Origin: Thermocatellispora tengchongensis | GTDB taxonomy: Bacteria; Actinomycetota; Actinomycetes; Streptosporangiales; Streptosporangiaceae | DNA: 64,000 nt | Assembly (NCBI RefSeq): GCF_014202315.1 | Contig: NZ_JACHGN010000004.1 | Coordinates: 496,001 to 560,000 of the forward strand | Reading direction: 5' to 3' | Part shown: positions 8,424 to 17,320 of the stretch, piece by piece | How the letters are laid out: every line of letters begins with the position of its first letter | Position numbering within the stretch: position 1 is the first letter of the stretch | Made by a program: the position numbers and the translations under genes | The notes under the pieces: generated by a model | Told to the model about the DNA's origin: nothing | Database searches by the model: none | Seen by the model: only the letters and a program-made list of their open reading frames with translations

Positions 8424-8966
8424 TCACCGCAAGACCCGGTACCACAGGTTCGCCGCCTGCGGGGCCTCGCTCATGTGGAGGCGTTCGAGGCGGATGTCCG
8501 TTCCGCCCGGGTGGCTGAACAGGCGTACGCCGTCGCCGAGCAGCACCGGTGCGATGAGCACGAGGATCTCGTCGAGCACGCCCGCGGCGAGGCACTGGCG
8601 GGCGATGTCGGCGCCCAGGACGTTGACGTACTTCTCCCCGGCGGCGGCCTTGGCCTGCTTGACGGCGGTGTCGAGGTCGCCGGCGAAGGTGACGCCGGGC
8701 ACCGGCTCGGCGGGGGCGTGGTGGGTGAGCACGAACTGGGGGCCGGACCAGCCGCCGCCGAACGCCTCGCCCTCATGCTCCGTCCCCTTGTACGGGTCGT
8801 CGCCGCGGAAGGTGCGGTTGCCGGCGAGGATCGAGCCGACGCGCGTGATGAGGTCGTCCACCAGGGGGTTGGGCCCGAGGTGCGGGGTGAGCCAGGACAT
8901 GTCGCCGCCGGGGCCGGCGATGAAGCCGTCCAGTGACATGGTGACCGAGTACAGGAGCTTGGCCAT
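8424..8966 (-). CDS. Dihydrofolate reductase/RibD C-terminal family protein
   Basis: Protein of 180 residues starting MAKLLYSVTMSLDGFIAGP, the typical opening of RibD-C/DHFR-like reductases. Further motifs are GRTF-like GNRTFRGDD, VNVLGADIARQCLAAGVLDEI and PVLLGDGVRLF. These proteins bind NADPH, but most members have no proven substrate. An in-frame ATG 25 codons upstream is possible, but the ATG at 8966 matches the family start and has AAAGGCGG before it. It lies downstream of a SnoaL-tailed sigma factor gene on the same strand. Confidence 0.85.
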   Translation of the reverse strand: MAKLLYSVTMSLDGFIAGPGGDMSWLTPHLGPNPLVDDLITRVGSILAGNRTFRGDDPYKGTEHEGEAFGGGWSGPQFVLTHHAPAEPVPGVTFAGDLDTAVKQAKAAAGEKYVNVLGADIARQCLAAGVLDEILVLIAPVLLGDGVRLFSHPGGTDIRLERLHMSEAPQAANLWYRVLR

Positions 8967-9170
8967 CGTGATCCGCCTTTCCGTCTTTCCGTCGCATTCA
9001 GGGGTTTGGTGGTTGAGACGGCGGATCGGGGCGGGAGTCATCGGTGGGAGCCTCTCGGGACCCTTGGCGTCCCGGGGAAGGGCGGGTGTCCTGGGGGAGG
9101 GCTGCTGTCCTGCGGGATGGCGGCGGTCCTGCGTGACGCCGGCTGTGTCCTGGCGATATTCGGGCGACGG

Positions 9171-10148
9171 TCAGTTGGGGGGTGTGGCTGGGAGGGCGAA
9201 GGCGGGGAACAGGGCGGGGGTGTGGAAGGCGGTCATCTCCGCGATGCGGCCGTCCTCCACGCGCAGGACCGAGATCGCGGCGGGGGCGTACGCGGTCTCG
9301 CCGGGGCCGCGGAGGTAGACGCCGGCGGCGGGGTGGCCGTTGGCGCGGGTGGGCAGCAGGCGGAACCGGCCGGTGTAGTGCGGTGAGGCGGGGTCCCAGC
9401 TCGTCGTGAGGGTGGCCATGACGGCCTCGCGGCCCCGGTACCACATCGGGAACGGCGGCATCGCGGCGCGGACGTCTTCGGCCAGCAGGGCCGCGACGGC
9501 GGCGAGGTCGGCGCGTTCGACGGCGGCCATGTAGCGGCGCAGCACGGCGCGCTCCCCGTGCGACGGCTCGGCCGCGGGCGCCCAGTCCGTACGCCGCTCG
9601 GGCAGGTGCTCGCGCATCGTCGCCCGCGCCCGTTGCAGGGCGCTGTTCACCGACGCGACGCTCGCGTCCAGCAGCGCGGCGGTCTCCCTGGCCGGCCAGC
9701 CGAGCACGTCGCGCAGGATGAGCACCGCCCGCTGCCGGGGCGGCAGGTGCTGGATCGCGGCCAGGAACGCCAGCTCGATCGTCTCCCGGGCCTCGGCCGC
9801 GGTCTCCGGCTGGTCCAGCAGATGGTCCGGGAACGGCTGCAACCAGGGGATGTCGGTGCGCGGCGGCAGATCGGCGTCCGGGTCGTACGGGCCGGAGAGG
9901 TCCTGCGGGAGCACCCGGCGCGCCCGGCCGTCCAGGACGTCCAGGCAGGCGTTCGTGGCGATCCGGTACAGCCAGGCGCGAACCGTCGAGCGTCCCTCGA
10001 AGCCCGGCAGGTTCTTCCAGGCGCGCAGGAACGTCTCCTGCACCAGGTCCTCCGCCTCGTCGTAGGAGCCGAGCATGCGGTAGCAGTGCACCCGCAGTTC
10101 CCCGCGGTGCCGCTCGAACAGTTCCGCGAAGGCGGCCTCGTCTCGCAC
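9171..10148 (-). CDS. ECF-type sigma-70 factor with SnoaL-like C-terminal domain
   Basis: RNA polymerase sigma factor of about 325 residues. Region 2 is CYRMLGSYDEAEDLVQETF followed by the WLYRIATNACLD core. Region 4 has LPPRQRAVLILRDVLGW and an HTH ending VNSALQRAR. A SnoaL-like domain of about 115 residues follows (YMAAVERADLAAVAALLAEDV, WYRGREAV), as in SigG/SigJ-type and TIGR02960-like factors, where the tail modulates activity. The GTG at 10148, 5 nt after the GDP-mannose dehydratase stop, is the only normal start available. Family members usually have about ten more residues, and a matching DELALTA is encoded in frame just upstream without an ATG or GTG. The true start may therefore be non-canonical. 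Confidence 0.8.
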   Translation of the reverse strand: MRDEAAFAELFERHRGELRVHCYRMLGSYDEAEDLVQETFLRAWKNLPGFEGRSTVRAWLYRIATNACLDVLDGRARRVLPQDLSGPYDPDADLPPRTDIPWLQPFPDHLLDQPETAAEARETIELAFLAAIQHLPPRQRAVLILRDVLGWPARETAALLDASVASVNSALQRARATMREHLPERRTDWAPAAEPSHGERAVLRRYMAAVERADLAAVAALLAEDVRAAMPPFPMWYRGREAVMATLTTSWDPASPHYTGRFRLLPTRANGHPAAGVYLRGPGETAYAPAAISVLRVEDGRIAEMTAFHTPALFPAFALPATPPN

Positions 10149-10153
10149 GGCGG

Positions 10154-11182
10154 TCAGGGCCAGCTCGTCGCCTGGGCCGGGTCGGGGCCCGCGGCCAGCA
10201 GGCGGGTGTCGGCCTCGACCATCATGGCGACCAGTTCCTCGAAGCTGACGCCGGGGTCCCAGCCGAGGTTCGCGCGGGCCTTCTTGGGGTCGGCGCACAG
10301 CAGGTCCACCTCGGCGGGGCGGTGCAGGGACTGGTCGGCCACCACGTAGTCCTCCCAGTTCAGGCCGGCGGCGGTGAAGGCGGCCTCGACCAGCTCGCGT
10401 ACGGAGTGGGTGCGGCCGGTGCCGATGACGTAGTCCTCGGGCGCGTCGGCCTGGAGCATGAGGTGCATCGCGCGTACGTAGTCGCCGGCGTAGCCCCAGT
10501 CGCGGCGGGCCTCCAGGTTGCCGAGCCGCAGCTCGCCTGCCAGGCCGAGCCTGATCCGGGCCACGCCGAGGCTGACCTTGCGGGTGACGAACTCGGCGCC
10601 GCGCCTGGGGCTCTCGTGGTTGAACAGGATGCCGGAGACGGCGAACATGCCGTACGACTCGCGGTAGTTCTGGGTCAGGAAGTGGCCGTACGCCTTCGCC
10701 ACGCCGTACGGCGACCTGGGGTGGAAGGGGGTGCGCTCGTTCTGCGGGGTCTCGCGGACCTGGCCGAACATCTCCGAGGAGGACGCCTGGTAGAAGCGGA
10801 TCTGGCCCGACCGGTCGGCGGTGCGGGAGCTGGAGATGCCGCTGCACACGCGGATGGCCTCCAGCATGCGCAGCACGCCCATGCCGGTGACCTCGGCGGT
10901 CAGCTCGGCCTGCTCCCAGGACATGGGGACGAAGGAGATCGCGCCCAGGTTGTAGACCTCGTCGGGGTGCACCTTCTCCACCGCGGAGATCAGCGAGCCC
11001 TGGTCCAGCAGGTCGCCGCGGACCAGCCGCACATCGCGGAGCAGCTCGCGGACGTTGGAGACCCGGGGGTTGGCCTGACCGCGGACCAGGCCCCAGACCT
11101 CGTACCCCTGGGCGAGCAGGTGCTCTGCCAGGTAGGACCCGTCCTGTCCGGTGATGCCGGTGATCAGCGCACGCCTGGCCAA
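10154..11182 (-). CDS. gmd: GDP-mannose 4,6-dehydratase
   Basis: Extended SDR enzyme that makes GDP-4-keto-6-deoxy-D-mannose, the precursor of GDP-L-fucose, rhamnose and related sugars. The start ALITGITGQDGSYLAEHLL, then VYNLGAISFVPMSWEQ, YQASSSEMFGQVRETPQ, the catalytic YGVAK, and the RRDWGYAGDYV and TGRTHSVRE motifs are diagnostic. TTG at 11182 is selected as start because GGAGG lies 4 nt upstream and the protein then begins at the family-typical position. An ATG at 11209 would add nine poorly conserved residues. It is divergent from the GT4 glycosyltransferase cluster, which may use its product. Confidence 0.93.
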   Translation of the reverse strand: MARRALITGITGQDGSYLAEHLLAQGYEVWGLVRGQANPRVSNVRELLRDVRLVRGDLLDQGSLISAVEKVHPDEVYNLGAISFVPMSWEQAELTAEVTGMGVLRMLEAIRVCSGISSSRTADRSGQIRFYQASSSEMFGQVRETPQNERTPFHPRSPYGVAKAYGHFLTQNYRESYGMFAVSGILFNHESPRRGAEFVTRKVSLGVARIRLGLAGELRLGNLEARRDWGYAGDYVRAMHLMLQADAPEDYVIGTGRTHSVRELVEAAFTAAGLNWEDYVVADQSLHRPAEVDLLCADPKKARANLGWDPGVSFEELVAMMVEADTRLLAAGPDPAQATSWP

Positions 11183-11505
11183 CGGTCCTCCACACGCTCG
11201 TACGCACACGGTTCGGGCGCCGGTGGACGCACGACCCGTTGCGGGACATTTAGCGCGAATGTACAGCCTGACCCCGTCGCGATCACCGTCTCGGCCCCCG
11301 TCCAGCTAGAACTCGTTCCACCGAATCACGCTCGGTCGGGCTAACTGCCCAGTTCGCACAGTGTGATGGTGATGCGAGGCACAATTCCACATCAGCCCCC
11401 ACGGACCTACCGAATGGTAAGGTTCCGGACTAAGGTCATCTTTCACGGTACAAGCCCCACTCGGGCGGCTACCGGTCGCCATCGGCGAGAACGAAAGGGG
11501 TTACC
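11183..11505. other. Divergent intergenic region between gmd and the GT4 gene
   Basis: No gene is seen. The region must hold both divergent promoters. At 11307-11320, TAGAACTCGTTCCA fits TNNAACNNGTTNNA with one arm imperfect; it is a weak KstR-like match that may be chance. The stretch near 11411-11445 (GGTAAGGTTCCGGACTAAGG) is locally less GC-rich and is the likely rightward promoter area. Confidence 0.4.
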
Positions 11506-12753
11506 GTGGCAGGTGCGGAGTCGCTGCGGGTCGCGCTGCTCTCCTACCGCAGCAAGCCCACCTGCGGGGGGCAAGGGGTCTACCTCCGCCATCTGAGCCG
11601 GGAGCTCGTCGGGCTGGGCCACTCCGTGGAGGTGTTCTCCGGCCAGCCCTACCCGGAGCTGGACGAGGGCGTGAAGCTGACCAAGGTGCCCAGCCTGGAC
11701 CTCTACCGCGACGAGGACCCGTTCCGCACCCCCGGCCTGCGCGAGTTCCGCGACTGGATCGACGTCCTGGAAGTCGGCACGATGTGGACCGCCGGCTTCC
11801 CCGAGCCGCTGACCTTCTCGCTGCGGGCGTACCGGGAGCTGAAGAAGCGGGTCGGCGACTTCGATGTGGTGCAGGACAACCAGACGCTCGGGTACGGCCT
11901 GCTCGGCATCCAGAAGCTGTTCCCGGTGGTCGGCACGATCCACCACCCGATCAGCGTGGACCGGCGGATCGAGCTGGAGGCGGCCGAGGGGATCAAGAAG
12001 CTGACCATGCGCCGCTGGTACGGCTTCGTGCGCATGCAGAGCCACGTCGCGCCGCGGCTCAGCCCGATCCTCACCGTCAGCGAGTCCTCCCTGGCCGACA
12101 TCCACCGCGACTTCAACGTGCCGCAGGCGAACATGCGGCTGATCCCGCTGGGTGTGGACACCCGCTACTTCCACCCCCGTCCGCACCTGCCCAAGCGCAA
12201 GGGCTCGATCGTGGCCGTGGCCAGCGCCGACTCCCCGATGAAGGGCGTGGCCACGCTGCTGCGGGCGGTCGCCAAGCTGGCCACCGAGCGCGACGTGAAC
12301 CTGACCGTGGTCAGCAAGCCGACGCCGGGCGGGCCCACCGAGAAGCTGGTGGGCGAGCTGAGCCTGCACGACCGGGTGCGCTTCGTGCACGGCATCTCGG
12401 ACGAGGAGCTGGGCGAGCTGATCGCGACCTCGGAGATCTCGGTCGTGCCCAGCCTGTACGAGGGCTTCTCGCTGCCCGCCGTGGAGCACATGGCGTGCGG
12501 CACCCCGCTGGTCGCCAGCCGTACGGGCGCGCTGCCCGAGGTGGTCGGCGACGCGGCGGTGCAGGTCGCCCCGGGTGACGCCGAGGAGCTGGCCGCCGTG
12601 CTGCGCCGCCTGCACGACTCGCCCGAGGAGCGCGAGGCGGTGGGCCGCCGGGGCTACGACCGGGTGATGGAGCGCTTCACCTGGCGCGTCGTCGCCAAGC
12701 GCACCGCCGAGACGTACCGCGAGGCCATCGAACGCCACAAGACGCGCAAGTAA
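11506..12753 (+). CDS. Glycosyltransferase family 4
   Basis: GT-B retaining glycosyltransferase of 415 residues, cytoplasmic or peripheral to the membrane. The N-terminal GGQGVYLRHLSREL motif binds the acceptor side. The C-terminal nucleotide-sugar domain has IPLGVDTRYF, SADSPMKG and the E-x7-E motif in EGFSLPAVEHMACG, which contacts the donor. The GTG at 11506 is preceded by GAAAGGGG. The next gene starts 30 nt later, and three to four genes on this strand form an apparent operon. The acceptor is unknown. The divergent gmd gene suggests a GDP-6-deoxyhexose or GDP-mannose donor, which is inference. Confidence 0.88.
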   Translation: MAGAESLRVALLSYRSKPTCGGQGVYLRHLSRELVGLGHSVEVFSGQPYPELDEGVKLTKVPSLDLYRDEDPFRTPGLREFRDWIDVLEVGTMWTAGFPEPLTFSLRAYRELKKRVGDFDVVQDNQTLGYGLLGIQKLFPVVGTIHHPISVDRRIELEAAEGIKKLTMRRWYGFVRMQSHVAPRLSPILTVSESSLADIHRDFNVPQANMRLIPLGVDTRYFHPRPHLPKRKGSIVAVASADSPMKGVATLLRAVAKLATERDVNLTVVSKPTPGGPTEKLVGELSLHDRVRFVHGISDEELGELIATSEISVVPSLYEGFSLPAVEHMACGTPLVASRTGALPEVVGDAAVQVAPGDAEELAAVLRRLHDSPEEREAVGRRGYDRVMERFTWRVVAKRTAETYREAIERHKTRK

Positions 12754-12783
12754 CCCCCACCCACACACAGCGAGGAGCGGCGC

Positions 12784-13497
12784 GTGCTGACTGTCGATTT
12801 CGAACACCTGCCGGTCGGGCCGGGGAACCGGGTGCTCGACCTGGGCTGCGGCGGCGGGCGGCACGCCTTCGAGGTGTTGCGCCGCGGCGCCGACGTGGTG
12901 GCCTTCGACCAGGACGCGGCGGAGCTGGAGAACGTGGCGAACATGTTCGCGGCGATGGACAAGGCGGGCGAGGTGCCGCCGGGCGCGACGGCGGAGACGA
13001 CGGTCGGCGACGCGCTGGCCATGCCGTTCGACGACGAGTCCTTCGACCGGGTGATCGCCGCGGAGGTGCTGGAGCACATCCCGGACGACATGGCCGCGAT
13101 GCGGGAGATCGTACGGGTGCTCAAGCCGGGCGGGCGCGCGGCGATCACGGTCCCGAGCTTCCTGCCCGAGCGCATCTGCTGGGCGCTGGACGAGGACTAC
13201 CACACCGCGCCCGGCGGGCACGTGCGCATCTACACCCTGGCCGAGCTGCGGGCCAAGCTGAAGTCGGCGGGCCTGGAGGTCGGGCCGCACCACCACGCGC
13301 ACGGGCTGCACTCCCCGTACTGGTGGCTGAAGTGCGCGGTGGGGGTGAACAACGACGACCACCCGCTGGCGCAGGCGTACCACAAGCTGCTCGTGTGGGA
13401 CATCATGGAGCGGCCGGCGATCACCCGGCTGGCCGAGTCCGTGCTCAACCCGCTCATCGGCAAGAGCGTGGTCGTGTACGCGCGGAAGCCCGCATGA
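12784..13497 (+). CDS. Class I SAM-dependent methyltransferase of the glycan cluster
   Basis: Protein of 237 residues. Motif I VLDLGCGGGRHAFE starts near residue 18, followed by VVAFDQD, the motif GDALAMPFDDESFDRVIAAEVLEH and LKPGGRAAITVPS. The C-terminal half (HVRIYTLAELRAKLKSAG) is typical of UbiE/Methyltransf_11 enzymes acting on sugars or lipids. The GTG start follows GAGGAGCGGC. Its stop overlaps the start of the next gene as ATGA, indicating translational coupling. Confidence 0.87.
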   Translation: MLTVDFEHLPVGPGNRVLDLGCGGGRHAFEVLRRGADVVAFDQDAAELENVANMFAAMDKAGEVPPGATAETTVGDALAMPFDDESFDRVIAAEVLEHIPDDMAAMREIVRVLKPGGRAAITVPSFLPERICWALDEDYHTAPGGHVRIYTLAELRAKLKSAGLEVGPHHHAHGLHSPYWWLKCAVGVNNDDHPLAQAYHKLLVWDIMERPAITRLAESVLNPLIGKSVVVYARKPA

Positions 13498-14567
13498 CGG
13501 CTCCGCCCGAGGTGCCCGGGGTGCTGACCCGGGAGCAGGTGGTGCAGACGGCGCGCAGCATCGCCGCCGTACAGGAGCCCGACGGCGGCGTGCCCTGGCC
13601 CGAGGGGCACGTGGACGCCTGGAACCACATCGAGTGCCTGATGGCCATGACCGTGGCCGGGCTGACCGAGCCTGCCCGGCGCGGGTACGAGTGGCTGGCG
13701 CGGCACCAGCGCGCCGACGGGTCCTGGCCGATGAAGCTGGCCGGCGGCCGGCCGGTTGAGACCGCGGGCGAGAGCAACCACGCGGCCTACATCGCGGTGG
13801 GGGTCTGGCACGAGCTGCTGGTCACCGGGGACGAGGCGTTCGCCCGCGCCATGTGGCCGGTCGTGCGGCGGGCGCTGGACTTCGTGGTGGACCTGCAGAC
13901 GCCGCGCGGGGAGATCCTGTGGGAGCGTGACGCGGACGGGACGCCGGCGGAGTACGCGCTGCTCACCGGCTGCTCCTCGATCCACCAGGGCCTGCGCTGC
14001 GGGGTGAGCCTGGCCGAGCACGTCGGCGACCCGCAGCCCGACTGGGAGCTGGCCGCCGACCGGCTCGGGCACGTGCTGGCCGCGCACCCGGAGGCGTTCG
14101 CCGACAAGAGCCGGTTCTCGATGGACTGGTACTACCCGGTCCTCGGCGGGGCGGTGCGCGGCGCGGCGGCGCGCGAGCGGATCGCGGCCGAGTGGGACAC
14201 GTTCGTGGTGCCGGGCCTGGGCGTGCGGTGCGTGTCGGACCAGCCGTGGGTGACCGGGGCCGAGACCTGCGAGCTGGTGCTCACGCTCGACGCGCTGGGC
14301 GAGCGGGAGCGGGCGCTGGAGCTGTTCGCGGACATGCAGCACCTCCGGCACGAGGACGGCTCGTACTGGACCGGCTGGCAGTTCGTCAACCACAAGCACT
14401 TCCCGCACGAGCGCTCGTCCTACACGGCCGCCGCGGTGGTCCTGGCCGCGGACGCGCTGGCCGGCACCGGCCCGGCCGCGGGCCTGTTCCGGGACGCGCC
14501 GCCCCAGGCCGCGACCGCGGTCTCGGCCACCCCGTGCGGCTGCGACCGCGCCGCCTCGCACACCTGA
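13494..14567 (+). CDS. Prenyltransferase/squalene-cyclase-like alpha/alpha-toroid protein
   Basis: Protein of 357 residues with repeated QW-like segments: IAAVQEPDGGVPWPEG, YEWLARHQRADGSWPMK and MQHLRHEDGSYWTGWQF. Helical stretches alternate between them, as in terpenoid-cyclase toroid folds. It lacks an obvious DxDD or DDxxD catalytic motif, so cyclase activity is not supported. Related proteins are annotated simply as prenyltransferase-like. The last residues hold a CGC motif. ATG overlaps the stop of the methyltransferase gene. It probably works with the neighbouring transferases on a lipid-linked or glycan substrate, which is inference. Confidence 0.75.
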   Translation: MTAPPEVPGVLTREQVVQTARSIAAVQEPDGGVPWPEGHVDAWNHIECLMAMTVAGLTEPARRGYEWLARHQRADGSWPMKLAGGRPVETAGESNHAAYIAVGVWHELLVTGDEAFARAMWPVVRRALDFVVDLQTPRGEILWERDADGTPAEYALLTGCSSIHQGLRCGVSLAEHVGDPQPDWELAADRLGHVLAAHPEAFADKSRFSMDWYYPVLGGAVRGAAARERIAAEWDTFVVPGLGVRCVSDQPWVTGAETCELVLTLDALGERERALELFADMQHLRHEDGSYWTGWQFVNHKHFPHERSSYTAAAVVLAADALAGTGPAAGLFRDAPPQAATAVSATPCGCDRAASHT

Positions 14568-14613
14568 AGCTTTCTTTGCGGGGTTTTGCGGGCCACGGTG
14601 GCGGCCCGCGTTG

Positions 14614-14635
14614 AACCGCCGCATGAGCGGCGGTT
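14614..14635 (+). terminator. Hairpin after the toroid-protein gene
   Basis: AACCGCCGC pairs perfectly with GCGGCGGTT across a 4-nt loop. A second stem, GCGGGCC/GGCCCGC, lies just upstream. Together they may terminate the GT4 operon or attenuate transcription into the KS-AT gene. Confidence 0.5.
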
Positions 14636-14671
14636 AGCGTCGGTGGCCCAGTTGGGGGCATCGGGGGAAGC

Positions 14672-17320
14672 GTGAGCGGTACGGGGACAGGGACGCGCGG
14701 GCCCGTGGACGTGGCGATCGTCGGGATGGCGTGCGTGTATCCGGACGCGCCTGGGGTGCAGGCCCTCTGGGAGAGCGTGCTGTGGCGGCGGCGGGCGCTG
14801 CTGCCCCGGCCCGGCGGCCCGCGGGGCGCGCGCACGGCGCTGATCGAGGGCTGGTCACCGAGCGGGACCAAGCCCCCGATACCGGTCCTGGACGACGACG
14901 CGGCGGGCGGCGACCCGCTGCGCGCGCTGGCCGTGGACACCGCGCACCGCGCGCTCGCCGACCTGAGCGAGCCGTGCGACTGGCTCGACCCGGCGCGGAT
15001 CTCGGTCGTCATCGGCAACCTGCCCTTCACCCCCAAGCCGGGCGGCGGGGACGTGCTCGACCGGCTCGGCCTGGGCGTGGACCGGGCGGGGCCGCTCGGC
15101 GACGACCCGCGCGGCTCCTCGTTGCTGTGCCTGATCACCGCCTGCCGCACCCTGCGCGACGGCGGCGCGGACCTGGCGCTGGCGGGTGGGGTCGAGCTGG
15201 GCACCGGCGCGCTCGCACCGCTGTTCGGCGGCCCCGCGGACGGCCGGGTGGACGGGTTCTGGCCCGGCCAGGGCTGCGGGGTGGTGGCGCTGATGCGCGC
15301 CGCCGACGCCCGCGCCCGGGGGCTGCGCGTGTACGCCGAGATCGCGGGCTGGGGCGTGTCGGCCGAGCGGGCGCCGGGGCCGGGCGGCCCCGCCCTGCCC
15401 GAGGTGGACGGGCGGCTGCTCGCGCTGCGCCGGGCGTACGCGCATTCGGGGGTCCGGCCGCAGGACGTGCGGCTGTTCGAGGGGCACGCCACCACCACGC
15501 CGTACGGGACGGCGGGCCTGGCCGCGCTGGCGCGGCTGCTGCGCCGCCCACCGGCCGAGCCGACGGCCGGGGATGGGCGGCCCGGGGACCAGCAGTCCGG
15601 GGATCAGCGGCCCGGAGACCAGCCGCTGGACACCCGCGCTTACGGCGGGGCGTGGGCGGCCGTCGGCGCGATCGGCGGGAACATCGGGCACAGCGGCGCG
15701 GCGGCCGGGGTCGCCGGGGTCATCAAGGCGGCGCTGGCCGTGGCGCACGGCGTGCTGCCGCCCGCCTGCGGGGCCGACGAGCCGCCGCACCCGCTGGTCA
15801 CCGCGCCCGAGGGGCCGTTGCGCGCGCTCGCCGGGCCGCGCCCGTGGCCGGACGGGGAGCCGCGGCACGCGGGCGTGAGCGCGATGGGCCACGGCGGCGT
15901 GCACGCGCACCTCGTGCTGCGCGAGCCGGGCGCCACTGTGCGCGCCGGCGAGCCGGGCGCGGTGGAGCGCGGCGGCGAGCCGGTGATCGTGCCGCGCACC
16001 CGCGACAGCGCCGCCGCCCCGCCCCGGCCCCGCGACGGCGGCACGGTGCCCCGGGCGTACGCGCACACCCCGTGGCCCTCACCGGCCGATCCGGTGGTGT
16101 TCCCGATCTCGGGCTCCCCCGGCGACGTGCGCACGATGCTGGAGCGGATCGCGGACCAGGCCACCTGCTGGCACGAGGCCGAACTGCTCGACCTGGCCCG
16201 CGCGCTCGCCCACCAGACGCCCCGCGGCCCGCTGCGGGTGGCGCTGGTGGCCGGCTCGGCGGAGCTGCTGGCCGAGCGCGCCCGGCTGGGCCTGGAACTG
16301 GCCGCCGACCCGCCACCGGGCAGGCTGGTCACGCGGCGGGGCGTGCGGGCCGGACTGGGCGTGCGCGGCCGGGTGACGCTGCTGTTCCCGGGCCAGACCG
16401 CCCCGCTGCGACGTCCCGAGGATGTGGCCTGGCGGCGCCGCGAGGAGCCCGTGTGGGACACCGCGGTGGCACAGCCGGCCGCGCTGGAGGCCGCCCTGGT
16501 GGCGCTGCGCGAGCTGGACGCGCTCGGGCTGAACGCGGGCGCGGCCATCGGGCACGGCGTGGGCGAAGTGGCCGGGCTGGTCTGGGCGGGCTGCCTGACC
16601 TCGCAGGACGCGCGCCGGCTGGTACGCCGCCGGGGGCGGCTGATGAGCGACGCCGGGACCCCCGGCACCGGCATGCTGAGCGTGACGGCGTCCCGGGAGG
16701 AGGTCGAGCGGCTGGTCACCGGGACGGGGCTGGTGGTGGCCGCGGTGGACGGGCCCAGGGCGCACGTGTTGTCGGGCCGTACGGCGGAGCTGATGCTGGC
16801 GGCCAAGCGGGCCGAGGCCGAGGGGCTGGAGACGGTGCGGCTGCCGGCGACCAGGGCGCTGCACTCGCCGTACGTGGCGGCCTGCCAGCAGGGCTTCGCC
16901 GAGTGCCTCCAGGGCGTGACGTTCCTGCCCGCGCAGCGGCCGCTGATCTCGACGGTGACCGCCCAGCCGGTGGGCCCGCACGACGACCTGGCGGTGCTGC
17001 TGCGGGCGCAGATCGTCGCGCCGGTGCGGTTCTGGGACGCGGTGCAGCGGGTCGCCGGGGCCACCGACCTGTTCTGCGAGGCCGGTCCGGGGCGCGGGCT
17101 GTCGGCGCTCGCCGCCGCCACGGGGGTGCCGACGGCGGCCACCGACACGTACGGGCCCGACGGGGTGGCGCGGGCGGAGACGGCGGCGGCGCTGTGGGCG
17201 TGCGCGGCCGTGCCCGACCTGACCGCCTGCTACGCCGACTGCCCGGGGCGCCCGATGGACCCCTGGCGCGAGCGCGTCTTCGCCGGGGCCCCGCTCAGAT
17301 CCCCGGACCTACGCGCCTGA
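14672..17320 (+). CDS. KS-AT didomain protein lacking both catalytic nucleophiles
   Basis: Protein of 882 residues with a beta-ketoacyl-synthase domain (about 10-430) and an acyltransferase domain (about 565-850), and no ACP. The KS keeps both histidines, H272 (EGHATTTPYG) and H340 (NIGHSG). At the active-site elbow, where TACSSSL is expected, it has DPRGSSL, so Cys is replaced by Arg147 (alignment by eye). The AT keeps the FPGQ start and the HSPY His, but the GHSxG serine is Gly629 (IGHGVGE). Both domains therefore look catalytically silent, and a scaffold or regulatory role is more likely than chain extension. The linker at 300-319 is a four-fold pentapeptide repeat. Its end overlaps the convergent methyltransferase gene by 26 nt. 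Confidence 0.85.
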   Translation: MSGTGTGTRGPVDVAIVGMACVYPDAPGVQALWESVLWRRRALLPRPGGPRGARTALIEGWSPSGTKPPIPVLDDDAAGGDPLRALAVDTAHRALADLSEPCDWLDPARISVVIGNLPFTPKPGGGDVLDRLGLGVDRAGPLGDDPRGSSLLCLITACRTLRDGGADLALAGGVELGTGALAPLFGGPADGRVDGFWPGQGCGVVALMRAADARARGLRVYAEIAGWGVSAERAPGPGGPALPEVDGRLLALRRAYAHSGVRPQDVRLFEGHATTTPYGTAGLAALARLLRRPPAEPTAGDGRPGDQQSGDQRPGDQPLDTRAYGGAWAAVGAIGGNIGHSGAAAGVAGVIKAALAVAHGVLPPACGADEPPHPLVTAPEGPLRALAGPRPWPDGEPRHAGVSAMGHGGVHAHLVLREPGATVRAGEPGAVERGGEPVIVPRTRDSAAAPPRPRDGGTVPRAYAHTPWPSPADPVVFPISGSPGDVRTMLERIADQATCWHEAELLDLARALAHQTPRGPLRVALVAGSAELLAERARLGLELAADPPPGRLVTRRGVRAGLGVRGRVTLLFPGQTAPLRRPEDVAWRRREEPVWDTAVAQPAALEAALVALRELDALGLNAGAAIGHGVGEVAGLVWAGCLTSQDARRLVRRRGRLMSDAGTPGTGMLSVTASREEVERLVTGTGLVVAAVDGPRAHVLSGRTAELMLAAKRAEAEGLETVRLPATRALHSPYVAACQQGFAECLQGVTFLPAQRPLISTVTAQPVGPHDDLAVLLRAQIVAPVRFWDAVQRVAGATDLFCEAGPGRGLSALAAATGVPTAATDTYGPDGVARAETAAALWACAAVPDLTACYADCPGRPMDPWRERVFAGAPLRSPDLRA
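15569..15628 (+). repeat. In-frame 15-nt tandem repeat within the KS-AT gene
   Basis: Four consecutive 15-nt units encode GDGRP, GDQQS, GDQRP and GDQPL. They sit in the linker between the two KS histidine segments. Units differ at a few positions. Confidence 0.85.

Noticed and set aside
11307-11320. Second KstR-like site upstream of the glycosyltransferase
   Set aside because: One arm is imperfect and the genes are not steroid-related. One match to a loose consensus is expected by chance in this length, so it is noted only in the intergenic entry.
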